NCBI GenBank assembly: GCA_027459625.1
Contig: DAIDHP010000016.1
Coordinates: forward strand, 1 to 64,000
DNA length: 64,000 nucleotides
DNA from: Chthonomonadales bacterium
Lineage (GTDB): Bacteria > Armatimonadota > Chthonomonadetes > Chthonomonadales > CAJBBX01
Reading direction: 5' to 3'
This document shows, in pieces, positions 27,308-36,857 of the stretch (position 1 is its first letter; each line of letters begins with the position of its first letter). The notes beneath the pieces were generated by a model. The model was given only the letters and a program-made list of their open reading frames with translations, searched no databases and had not been told where the DNA came from. The position numbers and the translations under genes are program-made.

Positions 27308-27339
27308 ACGGATTCGGCGTGGTCGGTGCCGAATCCGTT
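27307..27339. terminator. Convergent hairpin terminator
   Basis: A perfect 12-bp stem, AACGGATTCGGC and GCCGAATCCGTT, with a nine-base loop lies between convergent genes. There is no strong T run on either side, so efficiency is uncertain. Confidence 0.55.
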
Positions 27340-27348
27340 CCAATCGAA

Positions 27349-28020
27349 TCATCTCCTTCTGAAAACAAACCCTAACGCCCCCGCGCCTGCGCTAAGTAGA
27401 TACGCTAACGCACCGGGTTCCGGCACAATGGGACGACCCGAAGGATTCACCTGCCCCGTCACTAGCAGGCTTGGCGGCCCAGGTGTGATACTCGGTTGCT
27501 GCGGGTTGAAATCATTACCCGCCACATCCGAAGCGCTGACCTCGAAATCCAGGCTGGCGGAGTGAACCTGTCCGTCCGCAGGGAGGGATAATAGATAAGC
27601 GTAGGGATCAAATGATCCCAAGTTCACAGTCTCGTTGATCCCTGGAGAGATCGTATCGCCCCACCAAATCGGAACGGAGGGCGTATCAGGCGTGGTCTCC
27701 CCGTTCCATGTGAAATAGGGTTGTCCATCGACGGATCCCTGCAGTTGCGCCGAGGAGACTCCTAAATTCGACAGAACCAGATCATTGCCGGGGGCGTTAT
27801 CCGCCGAGTTGGCGACCACTCCATTTATATCTATCGGAGCAAGCATGGGGATCGCCCCCTGCGAAACGGGATTTAACATCACCTCCAAAGTGCCCGCCAC
27901 CGGATTGGACCCGGAATCGAGCATGATGAAGCTCCACATCTGCGCCTGGGACAGACAAGGCAACGCCAACGCCATGCATACAACTGTGATACGCATTAAG
28001 GATTTCAATTTAAGTGACAT
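27349..28020 (-). CDS. PEP-CTERM sorted exported protein
   Basis: The ATG at 28020 (MSLKLKSLMRIT) is chosen because AAAGGAAGAG precedes it and a signal peptide follows, ending CLSQAQ. The mature domain of about 170 residues is beta-rich with no recognised catalytic motif. The C-terminus is a PEP-CTERM signal: VPEPGALAYLL, a hydrophobic helix and FRRR. In known systems such proteins are handled by an exosortase and go to the cell surface or an exopolysaccharide matrix. No exosortase is in the window. It lies 76 bases after the stop of the large multidomain protein on the same strand. Confidence 0.8.
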   Translation of the reverse strand: MSLKLKSLMRITVVCMALALPCLSQAQMWSFIMLDSGSNPVAGTLEVMLNPVSQGAIPMLAPIDINGVVANSADNAPGNDLVLSNLGVSSAQLQGSVDGQPYFTWNGETTPDTPSVPIWWGDTISPGINETVNLGSFDPYAYLLSLPADGQVHSASLDFEVSASDVAGNDFNPQQPSITPGPPSLLVTGQVNPSGRPIVPEPGALAYLLSAGAGALGFVFRRR

Positions 28021-28095
28021 TCTCGTTCTCTTCCTTTCGTTATGAGATTGGCGGGGTCGAAAGCATAAGGACGCCTTCGACCCCATCGGGTCTTA

Positions 28096-31000
28096 TCATG
28101 GAGCCATGACAGTAAGCATCACGGACTTGGAATATGGAGTGCCTCCCGCATTTTGGAACTTCGCTTTGAAACCCGTTGCAAACGTTTTCAACGGGTTGTT
28201 CGCAGTGACATTCCATTTCAAAGTGAAGACCTGAATTCCGCCCGCCGCGATATCCGGCACCGCGACGTTCGCAGGATTGGCGGAGATAACTCCTTTGTTG
28301 CAAATGAATCCGCTGAGATTAAGATTCTTGGCGGAGCCGCTCCCCGTGTTCGTCACTTGGTAGTTCACCGTCATTATTCCATTGGCGTCCGGTTGGCCAT
28401 GTCCGGTCACCTTGAAGCTAAGGATAGGAATTCCAACGGGAAGAAGTTGGAAGGTTGCGTCCGTGGTGAACACGGAGACGTTGCCTCCAATGGAGGAGAC
28501 ATTCACGCTATAGTGAACTATTGATAGCGGCGTCAAACCCGTGAGAGTGATATCGTGATGCGACCCTTGGATTGAATCCGTGAGACTCGAACCGTACGCC
28601 GAGGTCAAACCGTAATAGAGTATCGCCTTGGTGTTGACAGGACCGTTGTCGTCGAACGTATCGAAGCTCACCACCGCCGTGGTGTCCGTGATATTGTGAG
28701 CATAGAGATTACGCAGAATGATCTTTGCGGGCGGAACGCTATTGTTTGGCAAAAGATTTATCTGCTTGTATATGGTTGCGGTGTTCGGCGGCATGCCGTT
28801 CACTTGCATGATATTGGACATCACCCGCAACCCGACAAGTATGGAAGGCGGCAGGTTATTAATATCCAAATGGAATGTGAAGGTATTGGAGCCCGTCTTG
28901 GAGGCGGGATTGAGATTGGGATCGTTGGCGATGGTTCCCTCGTCGAAGAGCATCGGGTCTTCCGACAATCCGTTCGGCGTGACCGGCCACTCCCAAGCGA
29001 AGGAGCTTATCCCGTTGGCGTTTCTTGGAGCCGTGACGCTGGAGACATCAGGGTTATAGGATTGGGAGCCATCCAGTTGGATGGTGACGCTTCCATCCGG
29101 CAGCACACCCACGATGTCTCCGCTTTGGCGCGACCCAACGGCGCTGAATGCGAGCACCGCGACAGGAGGATACGGAGCAGGGATCGCATGCACCGTGATG
29201 GTGGTGGAGTTCGATTGCCCCTGATCGTCCGAAACAGTCAGCTTTACATCATAATCACCGACCGCTCCGTAGTGATGCAGAACGGTGTCTCCGGAGGGGT
29301 AGACCGCCGTGTTGACGGGAACCTTTCCGCCTACGACACCCAAAACCGGCAGATTGTATTCCACCGCACTGGTCCCGTCGCCAAACTCCCATCGCACATG
29401 TACAATTCTTGCGGATGGATTCAGTTCGAACGAGTTACCCGGATCGAATTTGGCGTAATAATCCACCGTATTCACCTGTACCGGTATGTAGATTTCGTTG
29501 GATGCGGTGTCTGGATGCGCGATCACCGCCACGGGAGCCGGCGTGAACACCGTTGACTGCATGATGGCGATATCCCACGCGGTAACGAGATAGGGTCCAG
29601 CGCTGTCGTCAGATGAGCCTACACGCCATTCCCCTTGATTGAACGGTGCGATTGCGGTTTTGCGAGTCCCAGTCGGTTCAAAATGACCATCGTTGGCGGA
29701 GGACCATACGTGCGAAGACAATGTCGCATTTCCCTGCCAAGACTGATGACCAAGGTCCGTATCGGATTTTCCTGCAATAAAGTCGACCAATACGCCGAAC
29801 CAGTCAATTGGGGTGTTGTTGAATCCATCCATCGTCTTCCCGCCGCTCCCGTTGGGATCGGTAATGGATTGCTGGGAGTACCCCGCCTCCAGCAACCCCT
29901 TCAGGGCATTGTACATCCCGTAAGAATCGCGGGAACTGCTCCACCAGGCGGAGGTATCGTAGGTGTAAAAGTAACGATAGAGGTATCCCACCGCGGCTTT
30001 CACACGCGGATCGGTCTTATCAGCTCCGGCAAACATCAGGGCGACCAAGCCTCCTCCGGTCTTACCGAAGTTCTGCCAGTAAATATCGGTGTAACCCATT
30101 CCTCCGTAAGAATGAAAATCGCGGTTTTGACCGGTATGTCCGTTTGCAGCATCATCCAGATAGTCCACGGAGCCAAAAACGTTGTTCACTCCTTTGTCCT
30201 GGGCATAATTCAACCAATACCGGTTCAACGCTGTTTTGACATAATTAGCCACAGTGATCGGCGCATGGGATGGGTTCGGAGTGAGTGTGCTCGCAACCTC
30301 GGCGGCGCGCAGTCCGATGCAAGCCCAAGCCACGGCGGAGCCGTCGGAATCACCGTACTTGAAGTCATAACGCCACCCTCCCTCGCTCCAACCGGACGGA
30401 GATTGTGAATACTGGAACCCGTCCACGAAATCGCCGATGAGATCATAGTAACTGGCGTATTCCGGACGGTTTGGAACGGGTGCGTCCGTAAAACCCGCCT
30501 GAGCGATGGCTTGCAGATGCATTCCTCCCTCATAGATCGGGTATCCGTTGGAATAGAGAGATATCCCGTTGGGAACGCCATTCGGCCCATGGGTGTCCAC
30601 ATTGCAGTCGCCGATACCTTCATAGGTTTTCACTTGGGGTGAAGGTGTTGTCGCAATAAGGTTTCCGCTATCCGTCAGAAAATTGATCGCACGGTTCAGA
30701 TCATCCACATAGGCGTCCTTGCTTGGATTGTTGCTTATGTTCTTACCGCCCGTGATTGAGTGACCGGTGTTCTCCAAACAGACAGCATACATCGCCGTCT
30801 CGGATATGGGATACTGTGTTTCGATGTATCCAACTTCCACAAATGGCCCGGTTTTGTTGCTATTGTATCCGTCATTTCGCTGCATCCGCGTGTGCAGATA
30901 CCATAGCCCTTCGTCCGTGGATCGGGCAACTCGCTGCGCCGCCACGCTCGGATTGCCCACGATCATGTAGTAGTATCCGACAGCGACGTTCCCTGAACTG

Positions 31001-31662
31001 TCCGTTACCCTCACAGTGGCTTTGATCGGCGTACCGACGGATTTGTTGTATGTCCATAACATCGCTCCGTCATTGTAACCATTACCGGTGTTGATTGGGC
31101 TCTGGGGATTCCCATCGCTCTCGGGATCCCACACCACGCTGTATGGAGCCAAGCCTCCCTTTATAACAACCTTGAGTCGCGTGCGCACGTTATTGAAAAT
31201 GACATGCATGCTTGCGAAACTCGGAGGGGAGTTGGCGAAAGTGGAGTCCGCCACCCATGGAACGGGCAATATTTGCAGGGTGGAAACGTTGTTTGTTACG
31301 CCCGCAACTTTCACCTTGGGTGATTTCGCCAATTTTATCAACAGTTCCGCAGTGGAGGGCTTCTTCGCCAAGGCGAGATCCGTATCCACCACGATAAGAT
31401 CGTCATCCGCCTTGATCTGGTACCACCCCTCTTTCAAGGGGCAGGGGATTTTCACCTTCGAATCCACTTTGCCATACCAAGCTCTTTTGCCGGACTGATC
31501 GTATATTTCCACCTTGACCGGCGGACCGTAACCGAGTAAAACCACGCCGGATTTGGTGTACAATTTTTGGCGCGTCTGCATCTGCGCCATCGCGCCGCCT
31601 GAGATTCCCGAGAGAACAATCAGGATCGCCGTGATCGACAACATGTATTTCCTGAGTGCCAT
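28096..31662 (-). CDS. Large secreted protein: alpha/alpha toroid, PKD and FN3-like domains
   Basis: The ATG at 31662 has GGAGG eight bases upstream; the product is 1,188 residues. A signal peptide ends at GGAMAQ. An N-terminal beta domain (about 30-110) is followed by a further Ig-like domain (VVIKGGLAPYSVVWDPESD). Residues about 240-680 are helical, with repeated G-x-x-Y or AVAWACIGLRA units like the prenyltransferase/squalene-oxidase toroid. Then comes a PKD domain (VRWEFGDGTSAVEY and GDYDVKLTVSDDQG), a second PKD-like stretch, an FN3-like domain (AVVSFDTFDDNGPVN and LTGLTPLSIVHYSV) and a C-terminal CARDB-like adhesion domain (VNYQVTNTGSGSAKN). No catalytic residues stand out. It is probably a surface glycan-binding or lyase-like protein. 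Confidence 0.75.
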   Translation of the reverse strand: MALRKYMLSITAILIVLSGISGGAMAQMQTRQKLYTKSGVVLLGYGPPVKVEIYDQSGKRAWYGKVDSKVKIPCPLKEGWYQIKADDDLIVVDTDLALAKKPSTAELLIKLAKSPKVKVAGVTNNVSTLQILPVPWVADSTFANSPPSFASMHVIFNNVRTRLKVVIKGGLAPYSVVWDPESDGNPQSPINTGNGYNDGAMLWTYNKSVGTPIKATVRVTDSSGNVAVGYYYMIVGNPSVAAQRVARSTDEGLWYLHTRMQRNDGYNSNKTGPFVEVGYIETQYPISETAMYAVCLENTGHSITGGKNISNNPSKDAYVDDLNRAINFLTDSGNLIATTPSPQVKTYEGIGDCNVDTHGPNGVPNGISLYSNGYPIYEGGMHLQAIAQAGFTDAPVPNRPEYASYYDLIGDFVDGFQYSQSPSGWSEGGWRYDFKYGDSDGSAVAWACIGLRAAEVASTLTPNPSHAPITVANYVKTALNRYWLNYAQDKGVNNVFGSVDYLDDAANGHTGQNRDFHSYGGMGYTDIYWQNFGKTGGGLVALMFAGADKTDPRVKAAVGYLYRYFYTYDTSAWWSSSRDSYGMYNALKGLLEAGYSQQSITDPNGSGGKTMDGFNNTPIDWFGVLVDFIAGKSDTDLGHQSWQGNATLSSHVWSSANDGHFEPTGTRKTAIAPFNQGEWRVGSSDDSAGPYLVTAWDIAIMQSTVFTPAPVAVIAHPDTASNEIYIPVQVNTVDYYAKFDPGNSFELNPSARIVHVRWEFGDGTSAVEYNLPVLGVVGGKVPVNTAVYPSGDTVLHHYGAVGDYDVKLTVSDDQGQSNSTTITVHAIPAPYPPVAVLAFSAVGSRQSGDIVGVLPDGSVTIQLDGSQSYNPDVSSVTAPRNANGISSFAWEWPVTPNGLSEDPMLFDEGTIANDPNLNPASKTGSNTFTFHLDINNLPPSILVGLRVMSNIMQVNGMPPNTATIYKQINLLPNNSVPPAKIILRNLYAHNITDTTAVVSFDTFDDNGPVNTKAILYYGLTSAYGSSLTDSIQGSHHDITLTGLTPLSIVHYSVNVSSIGGNVSVFTTDATFQLLPVGIPILSFKVTGHGQPDANGIMTVNYQVTNTGSGSAKNLNLSGFICNKGVISANPANVAVPDIAAGGIQVFTLKWNVTANNPLKTFATGFKAKFQNAGGTPYSKSVMLTVMAP

Positions 31663-31934
31663 TTCAATTCCTCCTATATCGCCTCCCATCGCAGAGAGAC
31701 GGGATCCGTTTTGAAACATACTTCAAGATATGCTCCAAGGAATCGGAACAAACGCCGATCCGACGTCTTCACTTGTCTTCCTTGGGCAATGGCATTGGAA
31801 TAAATATAAGGAATGAATCTCTTACCACCTGGTTATTAAAGTCAGACAACCGTCGCATTCCCTCTTCCGCGTCTGTGGACTATTCGCGTTCTTCAAGTGA
31901 ACGGCATTTGTATTTCACGGCTGCCTTGAGACCT

Positions 31935-32594
31935 TCAATTATTTCCTTTCTTTTTTTCATATTCGGCGAGGATCGTCTTACTTCCCCTCCATTTGGTTCT
32001 CACCGCTTGAAGAACGTTCTCGTAGACCGGCTCGCACATCCATTTTCTCTCGCCGGATTCGGGTTTTGGTCCGAACGCTCGCAAGTCCGACCTTCCCGCC
32101 ACGGAGATGACGAATCTGCCGTAACGCATTATCGCTCCCTCCATCATCGTCACAGGCTTACCGCTATCGTTTAGCGTTATGCGCCGATACTGTTTGCCTT
32201 CCTGTCCATCGGGGATTTTTGTCCAGGATATCCTCACATTCCTGGCGGGCGTAAGCATGCAAAGGGAGAGAAAACGCTGGTGCGCCTGAACCGCGTTTTG
32301 GAACTCAAGAACCCTGTAGCTCACAAGAGCCCCCTTGCTGATGATGAAGCGTCCTCCCAGGCTGACACGTCCGTATTGCTCCATCGCATAGGCTCGCGGC
32401 AGATCGTCATTGGTACCTTCGTATTTCCACCATTTGTTAGGGGTGAAGAGGGATTTGGAGACCATCAAAGCTTTGATTTCGGGTTGCTGTTTGATCTTGG
32501 TGAAGTCATGCTCCTCCTCTTCGGCATAGGCTACCGAGCATGCAAAAGCTATGATGCAGATAATAGCAAGCGGATAGTGATGTTTGACTTTCAT
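31935..32594 (-). CDS. Exported protein of unknown function
   Basis: The ATG at 32594 has GAGG before it. Residues 1-24 are a signal peptide ending SVAYA, followed by an acidic stretch (EEEEHDF). The 195-residue mature part is rich in strands (YGRVSLGGRFIISKG, YGRFVISVAGRSD) and resembles no family I know. It lies about 50 bases after the prepilin-like gene on the same strand and may be its partner. Confidence 0.6.
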   Translation of the reverse strand: MKVKHHYPLAIICIIAFACSVAYAEEEEHDFTKIKQQPEIKALMVSKSLFTPNKWWKYEGTNDDLPRAYAMEQYGRVSLGGRFIISKGALVSYRVLEFQNAVQAHQRFLSLCMLTPARNVRISWTKIPDGQEGKQYRRITLNDSGKPVTMMEGAIMRYGRFVISVAGRSDLRAFGPKPESGERKWMCEPVYENVLQAVRTKWRGSKTILAEYEKKKGNN

Positions 32595-32647
32595 GTTAAT
32601 CACCTCGTGATGTCGTTGGACTCATGGCAGCGAGTCGGAGTGCGTTT

Positions 32648-33301
32648 TCAGTTGTTAGGGATCTGATAAAGCGAAACGATCTTACGATAGTCCCCGGGGG
32701 TTAGTTTGATATGTCCGTCCACGTATAACACGTTTTGAGCCCCTAGTACCCCTCCCATCCCGTTGTTAAAGACCTGCTCAGTGGTCAACCCAACGTGCTC
32801 GCCCAGCCCATCGCATATGATCATAGGCTTCTCAGATGAGCGGGAGATTGATGCGAGGGGGTGGGAGCAGACTCCCTCCGTGTCGTTGTCGAAGCCGGAG
32901 AAGAAAGGCAAGGCGGCCCATCCATGCACGCATAGATAGTTGTAATCCGTTGGGTACTCCGCAGCGCGATTTGGCTGGGCGCGCATGGTGGGACAGCGCC
33001 AAACCTCCACGTTACGGACGTAGGGATCCAAAACCGTTTTCAGTGAGACGTGATGAATGGGGGGCGGAAAGTTTAGCAGATTATCGCTGAAATCCGCCAC
33101 GGGGAATCGCTCATCCATATCCTGCAGATACATCATCATTCCCTGCCCGAGTTGATGAAGATTGGAGGAGCATGCGGTGCGGCGCGCCATCTCTCTCACT
33201 CGGGCGAACACGGGAAACAGTATCGCGGATAAAATAGCGATAATTGTTATTACGACAAGCAATTCGATGAGTGTGAAAGCCGATTTGGGTCGATGATTCA
33301 T
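32648..33301 (-). CDS. Prepilin-like protein, paralogue A
   Basis: This 217-residue protein has a clean prepilin N-terminus: a short basic leader (MNHRPKSA) and [19 protein letters not shown] with Glu at +5. [16 protein letters not shown] and [11 protein letters not shown] are DUF1559-type landmarks. The tail ends [19 protein letters not shown]; the VDG is kept but the His of H-X9-DG is missing. It is closely related over its whole length to the protein at 34834-35502. It should be exported and processed by a prepilin peptidase. Confidence 0.82.
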   Translation of the reverse strand: MNHRPKSAFTLIELLVVITIIAILSAILFPVFARVREMARRTACSSNLHQLGQGMMMYLQDMDERFPVADFSDNLLNFPPPIHHVSLKTVLDPYVRNVEVWRCPTMRAQPNRAAEYPTDYNYLCVHGWAALPFFSGFDNDTEGVCSHPLASISRSSEKPMIICDGLGEHVGLTTEQVFNNGMGGVLGAQNVLYVDGHIKLTPGDYRKIVSLYQIPNN

Positions 33302-33854
33302 TTTCTATCTCCAGCCGGGGAGTTATGCGGGCTATCAATACCCGCCTTTATTGAAGCATAGATGGATTCCATACGAATGGCACATTTCGGACTCCGCCAA
33401 ACATTGGCGTGAGGGAAGTCCATTGTCCGCCCAATACGTCCATCTACAAAATGGTAAGGTGCAAATTCCGTGCCAATCCGGCTCTTTGGTGCAAAAATAT
33501 TCGGGGTTTTTTCAACACAGTTTCATCGCCAGCCGTAAAATCCCATCCTTCGGGGGTTCCGAATTGTTTTCCTCAGCAGCAGAGGCGCTCCTTGAGGTGT
33601 GAGCGCTGATGGGTTCTAAAACATAACAGATTAAATATATTCAATACATCTTTTTTATATTATTTATATGGCATGTATTATGCAGTATCGCATATTACAT
33701 CAAACTCTTTCTTTAAGTGGGGTTAACAGAAAGGAGGTCGAAAAAATACTTATAGACAGGTCATTTCCGCCTTGATCTATTACAAAAGCTGTTGCAAGAA
33801 TGATTTACCGCATGTTGTAACAATCATCGAAAGATACTTAGAAAGGAACTTTCC
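33302..33854. other. Intergenic region between divergent genes
   Basis: No gene is seen. The last 200 bases before 33855 are AT-rich and probably hold the promoter of the PEP-CTERM gene. Small hairpins occur at 33396-33410 (CGCCAA and TTGGCG) and 33584-33607 (GGCGCTC and GAGCGCT). I could not match them to a named RNA. Confidence 0.5.
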
Positions 33855-34715
33855 ATGAAAAACTTGATGCGTAACATGTTTGTTAGTATGGTGGTAATAT
33901 TGCTCTGCCTTGGAGGGATGACCACTTCTCACGCCCAAGCGATGTATAACCTGGGGGGATTTCAAACCTACAATCTTCCCGCCAACGATGATAGATCCAC
34001 CAGTGCCATAAGCATTACATCGGCGTTGGGAATGAGTTCTCTGAACTTTTTTGGCAACAACTACACCCAGTTCTATCTTAACAACAACGGAAATATAACC
34101 TTCACCAGTCCATAAGCCTCTTATACGCCCACCTCCTTATTCAGTTTGGGAGTGCCAATCATCGCTCCCTACTGGGCGGATGTGGACACCGCAGTGCCGG
34201 GATCAAACATTCTCACTTACGAATCCGTAACCAATTCACCGCTTTTTAACGGGCAACAAGCCTGGGGCGCGGACTGGAACGGCGTTGGATATTACGCATC
34301 CGGGGATAAACTCAATAAATTCGAGATGGTCTTAGTGAATCGATCTGACATTGCTCCCGGGGATTTTGACATTATCTACAATTACGACCAGGTTCTATGG
34401 GAGACGGGTAGCGCTTCCGGTGGTGTCGACGGACTTGGAGGAGTTTCAGCATCCGTAGGCTATACGAATGGCAATGCCGCCCAAACTTAAGTGCTTCCAG
34501 GATCGATGATTCCCGGATCCTTCCTGGATAGCAATACGAACACAGGCTTGATACACAACAGCCTGAACTCGAATGTTCTTGGAAGATATATATTCCAAGT
34601 AAGAAACGGGAATGTCATTAACACGAATGTTCCGGAACCAGGCGTGCTGTCGATGCTCATGGGGATGGGGATTCCATTCTCATTCCTGCTGAGGAGGCGC
34701 AGAAGGTTGGCGTGA
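33855..34715 (+). pseudogene. Nidogen-like PEP-CTERM protein gene with two in-frame stops
   Basis: The start has AAAGGAAC upstream and a signal peptide (to SHAQA). One reading frame runs from 33855 to 34715 and encodes a 286-codon protein, but it carries TAA at 34113-34115 and again at 34488-34490. Sequence on both sides of each stop is family-like. Before the first is NNGNITFTSP; after it come ASYTPTSLFSLGVPIIAPYW, a nidogen-type domain (FEMVLVNRSDIAPGDFDIIY, WETGSASGGVDG) and GYTNGNAAQT. After the second stop come VLPGSMIPGSFLDSN and NVLGRYIFQVRNG and a PEP-CTERM tail (NVPEPGVLSML, helix, RRRRR). No frameshift is needed. It is most simply a recent pseudogene. A terminator follows at 34780. 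Confidence 0.75.
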
Positions 34716-34779
34716 ATTGAATACGAAGCTTACCCACTATTCTTCCAATCGAGTGTGTAAGCTGTCGGATCTAACCATA

Positions 34780-34818
34780 AAAGGGGATGATAGGTTGCAA
34801 AGTCATCCCCTTTTTATT
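34780..34818 (+). terminator. Terminator after the PEP-CTERM gene
   Basis: AAAAGGGGATGA and TCATCCCCTTTT form a 12-bp stem with a 12-base loop, ending in a T run on the plus strand. On the minus strand the A-rich arm gives T residues as well, so it may also stop transcription from the prepilin gene at 34834. Confidence 0.8.
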
Positions 34819-34833
34819 TGTTGGAATGGAGGG

Positions 34834-35502
34834 CTAATTATCCGGCAGTTGATACAGCGAGACGATCTTCTGGTAGGTCCCCGGTGTGAGTTTCACATGC
34901 CCGTCCACATAAAGCATGTTCTGTCCGCCTAAAACCCCTCCCAATCCATTATTGAAAACCGCCTCGGTGGTGGTGCCCATATGCTCTCCCAAACCGTCGC
35001 AAACAATCATCGGCTTTTCGGCTGTACGAGAGATCGCCGCGAGGGGATGGCCGCAAACCCCTTCCGTATCGTTGTTAAAACCGGTAAAATAGGGCAACTC
35101 GCTCCAGCCGTGAACGCAAAGATAGTTGTAATCCGTGGGGTAATACTTGGCCCGATCGGGCTGGGCGCGCATCGTGGGACAATACCAAACATCAACGTTC
35201 TTCACATACGCCCCGATCGCCTGCTTCAAAGACCAATGGTGCACGGGTGGAGGATAGTCGAGGAGATTATCCGAAAAATCCGCTACGGGGAATCTTTCAT
35301 CGTAATCCTGAATGTACATCATCATTGCGAGGCCTAATTGACCAAGGTTTGAGGTGCAAGTGGTGCGTTGTGCCAAGGCTTTGACCTTGGCGAAAACCGG
35401 AAAGAGAATCGCCGCAAGTATCGCTATTATTGCGATAACGACTAGAAGCTCCACAAGCGTGAACCCACGCATGCATCGCCTGACACGTTCATTTCCCTTC
35501 AT
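34834..35502 (-). CDS. Prepilin-like protein, paralogue B
   Basis: The ATG at 35502 is chosen because AAAGGA lies eight bases upstream. A basic leader ([13 protein letters not shown]) precedes [19 protein letters not shown]. The remainder matches paralogue A at 32648-33301 almost line by line ([72 protein letters not shown]). It also lacks the His of H-X9-DG. It starts 13 bases after the stop of the P-II gene on the same strand, so the two are likely co-transcribed, an unusual pairing. Confidence 0.83.
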   Translation of the reverse strand: MKGNERVRRCMRGFTLVELLVVIAIIAILAAILFPVFAKVKALAQRTTCTSNLGQLGLAMMMYIQDYDERFPVADFSDNLLDYPPPVHHWSLKQAIGAYVKNVDVWYCPTMRAQPDRAKYYPTDYNYLCVHGWSELPYFTGFNNDTEGVCGHPLAAISRTAEKPMIVCDGLGEHMGTTTEAVFNNGLGGVLGGQNMLYVDGHVKLTPGTYQKIVSLYQLPDN

Positions 35503-35515
35503 ATTCGGATTCCTT

Positions 35516-35854
35516 TCATATCGCCTCGTCCCCTCGATCCTCCGTCCGAATGCGGATGGCGTCCTCCAAGGGCTGGACAAAGATCATTCCGTCACCGGGT
35601 TCCCCGGTTCTCGCATGTGTAAGAATGGTCTCAACGATATCCTCCGCCTCCTCGTCCCGCACGATCATTTCAAGTCGGACCTTGGATGGATAATCAATCA
35701 CATATCCCTCTCCGAGGAAATTCTCCCTAATGCCGCCCTGGCGCCCGGCGCCTCGGACATCATCCACAGTCATGCCTGTGACTCCGGATTCTCCAAGGGC
35801 GATTTTCACCTCTTCCAACTTCATGGGTCTGATAATGCATTCGATCTTTTTCAT
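35516..35854 (-). CDS. glnB: P-II nitrogen regulatory protein
   Basis: This 112-residue protein has all P-II landmarks: [35 protein letters not shown], the T-loop ending [11 protein letters not shown] with the Tyr that is uridylylated in proteobacteria, [13 protein letters not shown] for ATP/ADP binding and [12 protein letters not shown] senses 2-oxoglutarate and adenylate ratio and binds partner proteins through the T-loop. The first T-loop part (GIRENFLGE) departs from the usual consensus. No amtB, glnA or glnD is nearby; the next gene is a prepilin-like protein. A perfect palindrome lies 18 bases upstream of the start. Confidence 0.92.
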   Translation of the reverse strand: MKKIECIIRPMKLEEVKIALGESGVTGMTVDDVRGAGRQGGIRENFLGEGYVIDYPSKVRLEMIVRDEEAEDIVETILTHARTGEPGDGMIFVQPLEDAIRIRTEDRGDEAI

Positions 35855-35871
35855 GTATTACGGTGCATTTT

Positions 35872-35889
35872 CGACCGTCCGGACGGTCG
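35872..35889. promoter_or_regulatory. Perfect 18-bp palindrome upstream of glnB
   Basis: CGACCGTCC is followed directly by its complement GGACGGTCG. It lies between an AT-rich TATATTAT-type box (minus strand) and the glnB start, where a repressor operator would sit. No T run follows, so a terminator is less likely. Confidence 0.45.
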
Positions 35890-35914
35890 CTGTCCCTTTC
35901 CGATAATATACAAG

Positions 35915-36634
35915 CTACTGTGCAGGCGGTAGATCCGTCCTGCCGTTGGGGAATCCCCCGTTCCAGTTATAAATCTCATCGCCAAGACATCCGTAAATGG
36001 GGTTGTGGTTGATACGATCATAGTGCTCCACCTTCACGGCTGCTGCGTGACCATCAGCGGCTAACACGCACATCTTGCCCGCATGAGGGGAGGGGTAGAT
36101 GTTGCCGAAATCTGCGGTGTCCCAATAGACGCAAGCCGCTCGATTCGACGCCGGCGGAGCGAAGGGTCCGTTGCGCCTCTCCCCTCCCGCCTCCACCAGC
36201 ATCGCCGTCTCATAGGGGATATCTAGTTGCGTGAGAGGGAACGGACCTTTCATAAAATAATTGTCGAATCTACCGTTAATCGCGTAACTGCATGGATATG
36301 GCAAGCCGTATCTTCTGTCCACGTCGCCTTTAGCGGAATTGTCGGGACAATTGAATACGTTTCCTCCTCCATCCAAATAGCCGGCAATGAGGCTAATCCA
36401 GAAAATCCGTCCGCCATGCCTCGCACTAACCGAAGGGGGTGGAAGGCACTCCTCGTAATCCTCCGCATATAGCATGAGCGCAACCCCCAGCGTCCGTTCA
36501 TTGCCGAGGCAACTAGAGCGAGTCGCCATTTCCGAGCGAAATACCATCGCGGCAAAAACACCAACTCCGAGAGCCAGCAAAACCGGCACAAGCAAAATCC
36601 ATATCAATATGTTGCGGTTAAGGATCGAATTCAT
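35915..36634 (-). CDS. Divergent prepilin-like protein with H-X9-DG tail
   Basis: This 239-residue protein has an N-terminal membrane helix (ILIWILLVPVLLALGVGVFA) but lacks the GFTLIE cleavage motif. SCLGNERTLGVALMLYAEDY, YEECLPP and FNCPDNSAKG match the DUF1559 pattern, and PSPHAGKMCVLAADGHA has the H-X9-DG motif. It probably stays anchored by the helix. The start is four bases after the stop of the upstream small membrane protein, which suggests translational coupling. Confidence 0.75.
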   Translation of the reverse strand: MNSILNRNILIWILLVPVLLALGVGVFAAMVFRSEMATRSSCLGNERTLGVALMLYAEDYEECLPPPSVSARHGGRIFWISLIAGYLDGGGNVFNCPDNSAKGDVDRRYGLPYPCSYAINGRFDNYFMKGPFPLTQLDIPYETAMLVEAGGERRNGPFAPPASNRAACVYWDTADFGNIYPSPHAGKMCVLAADGHAAAVKVEHYDRINHNPIYGCLGDEIYNWNGGFPNGRTDLPPAQ

Positions 36635-36638
36635 CGTG

Positions 36639-36857
36639 TTATCGAACCGTCGTGCGTTTTCTCGATCCGCCGCTTTTTTTTACGGGGGTCATTTTGGATG
36701 TTGGCGTCTTTTTCACGAAACGGGTGCGTTTCTTCGGAGGGGAGATCATTCCCACGCGCATAAGAGATTCACGTCCTCGATCCGAACGCCCCCAAAGTAT
36801 GTATCCGATGAACAGTCCAATTATAACAATTGCAATCGCTTGTCCCAGAATATCCAT
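36639..36857 (-). CDS. Small membrane protein with basic tail
   Basis: This 72-residue protein has one membrane helix (about 5-22, GQAIAIVIIGLFIGYIL) and a cytoplasmic tail of some 45 residues with many Lys and Arg and several Thr and Pro. It ends four bases before the divergent prepilin-like gene. GGAAAGGGG stands directly before the ATG. The function is unknown; support is the tight coupling and the sensible membrane topology. Confidence 0.55.
   Translation of the reverse strand: MDILGQAIAIVIIGLFIGYILWGRSDRGRESLMRVGMISPPKKRTRFVKKTPTSKMTPVKKSGGSRKRTTVR

Noticed and set aside
33458-33482. GGTGCAAATTCCGTGCC, somewhat like a cobalamin riboswitch core
   Set aside because: The other conserved boxes and the expected pairing are missing, and the next gene has no link with cobalamin.
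33855-34715. Programmed stop readthrough or a changed genetic code at the two TAA codons
   Set aside because: TAA ends several other genes in the window normally (for example hoxE', ffh and rpsP), so a general reassignment is excluded; readthrough has no visible signal.
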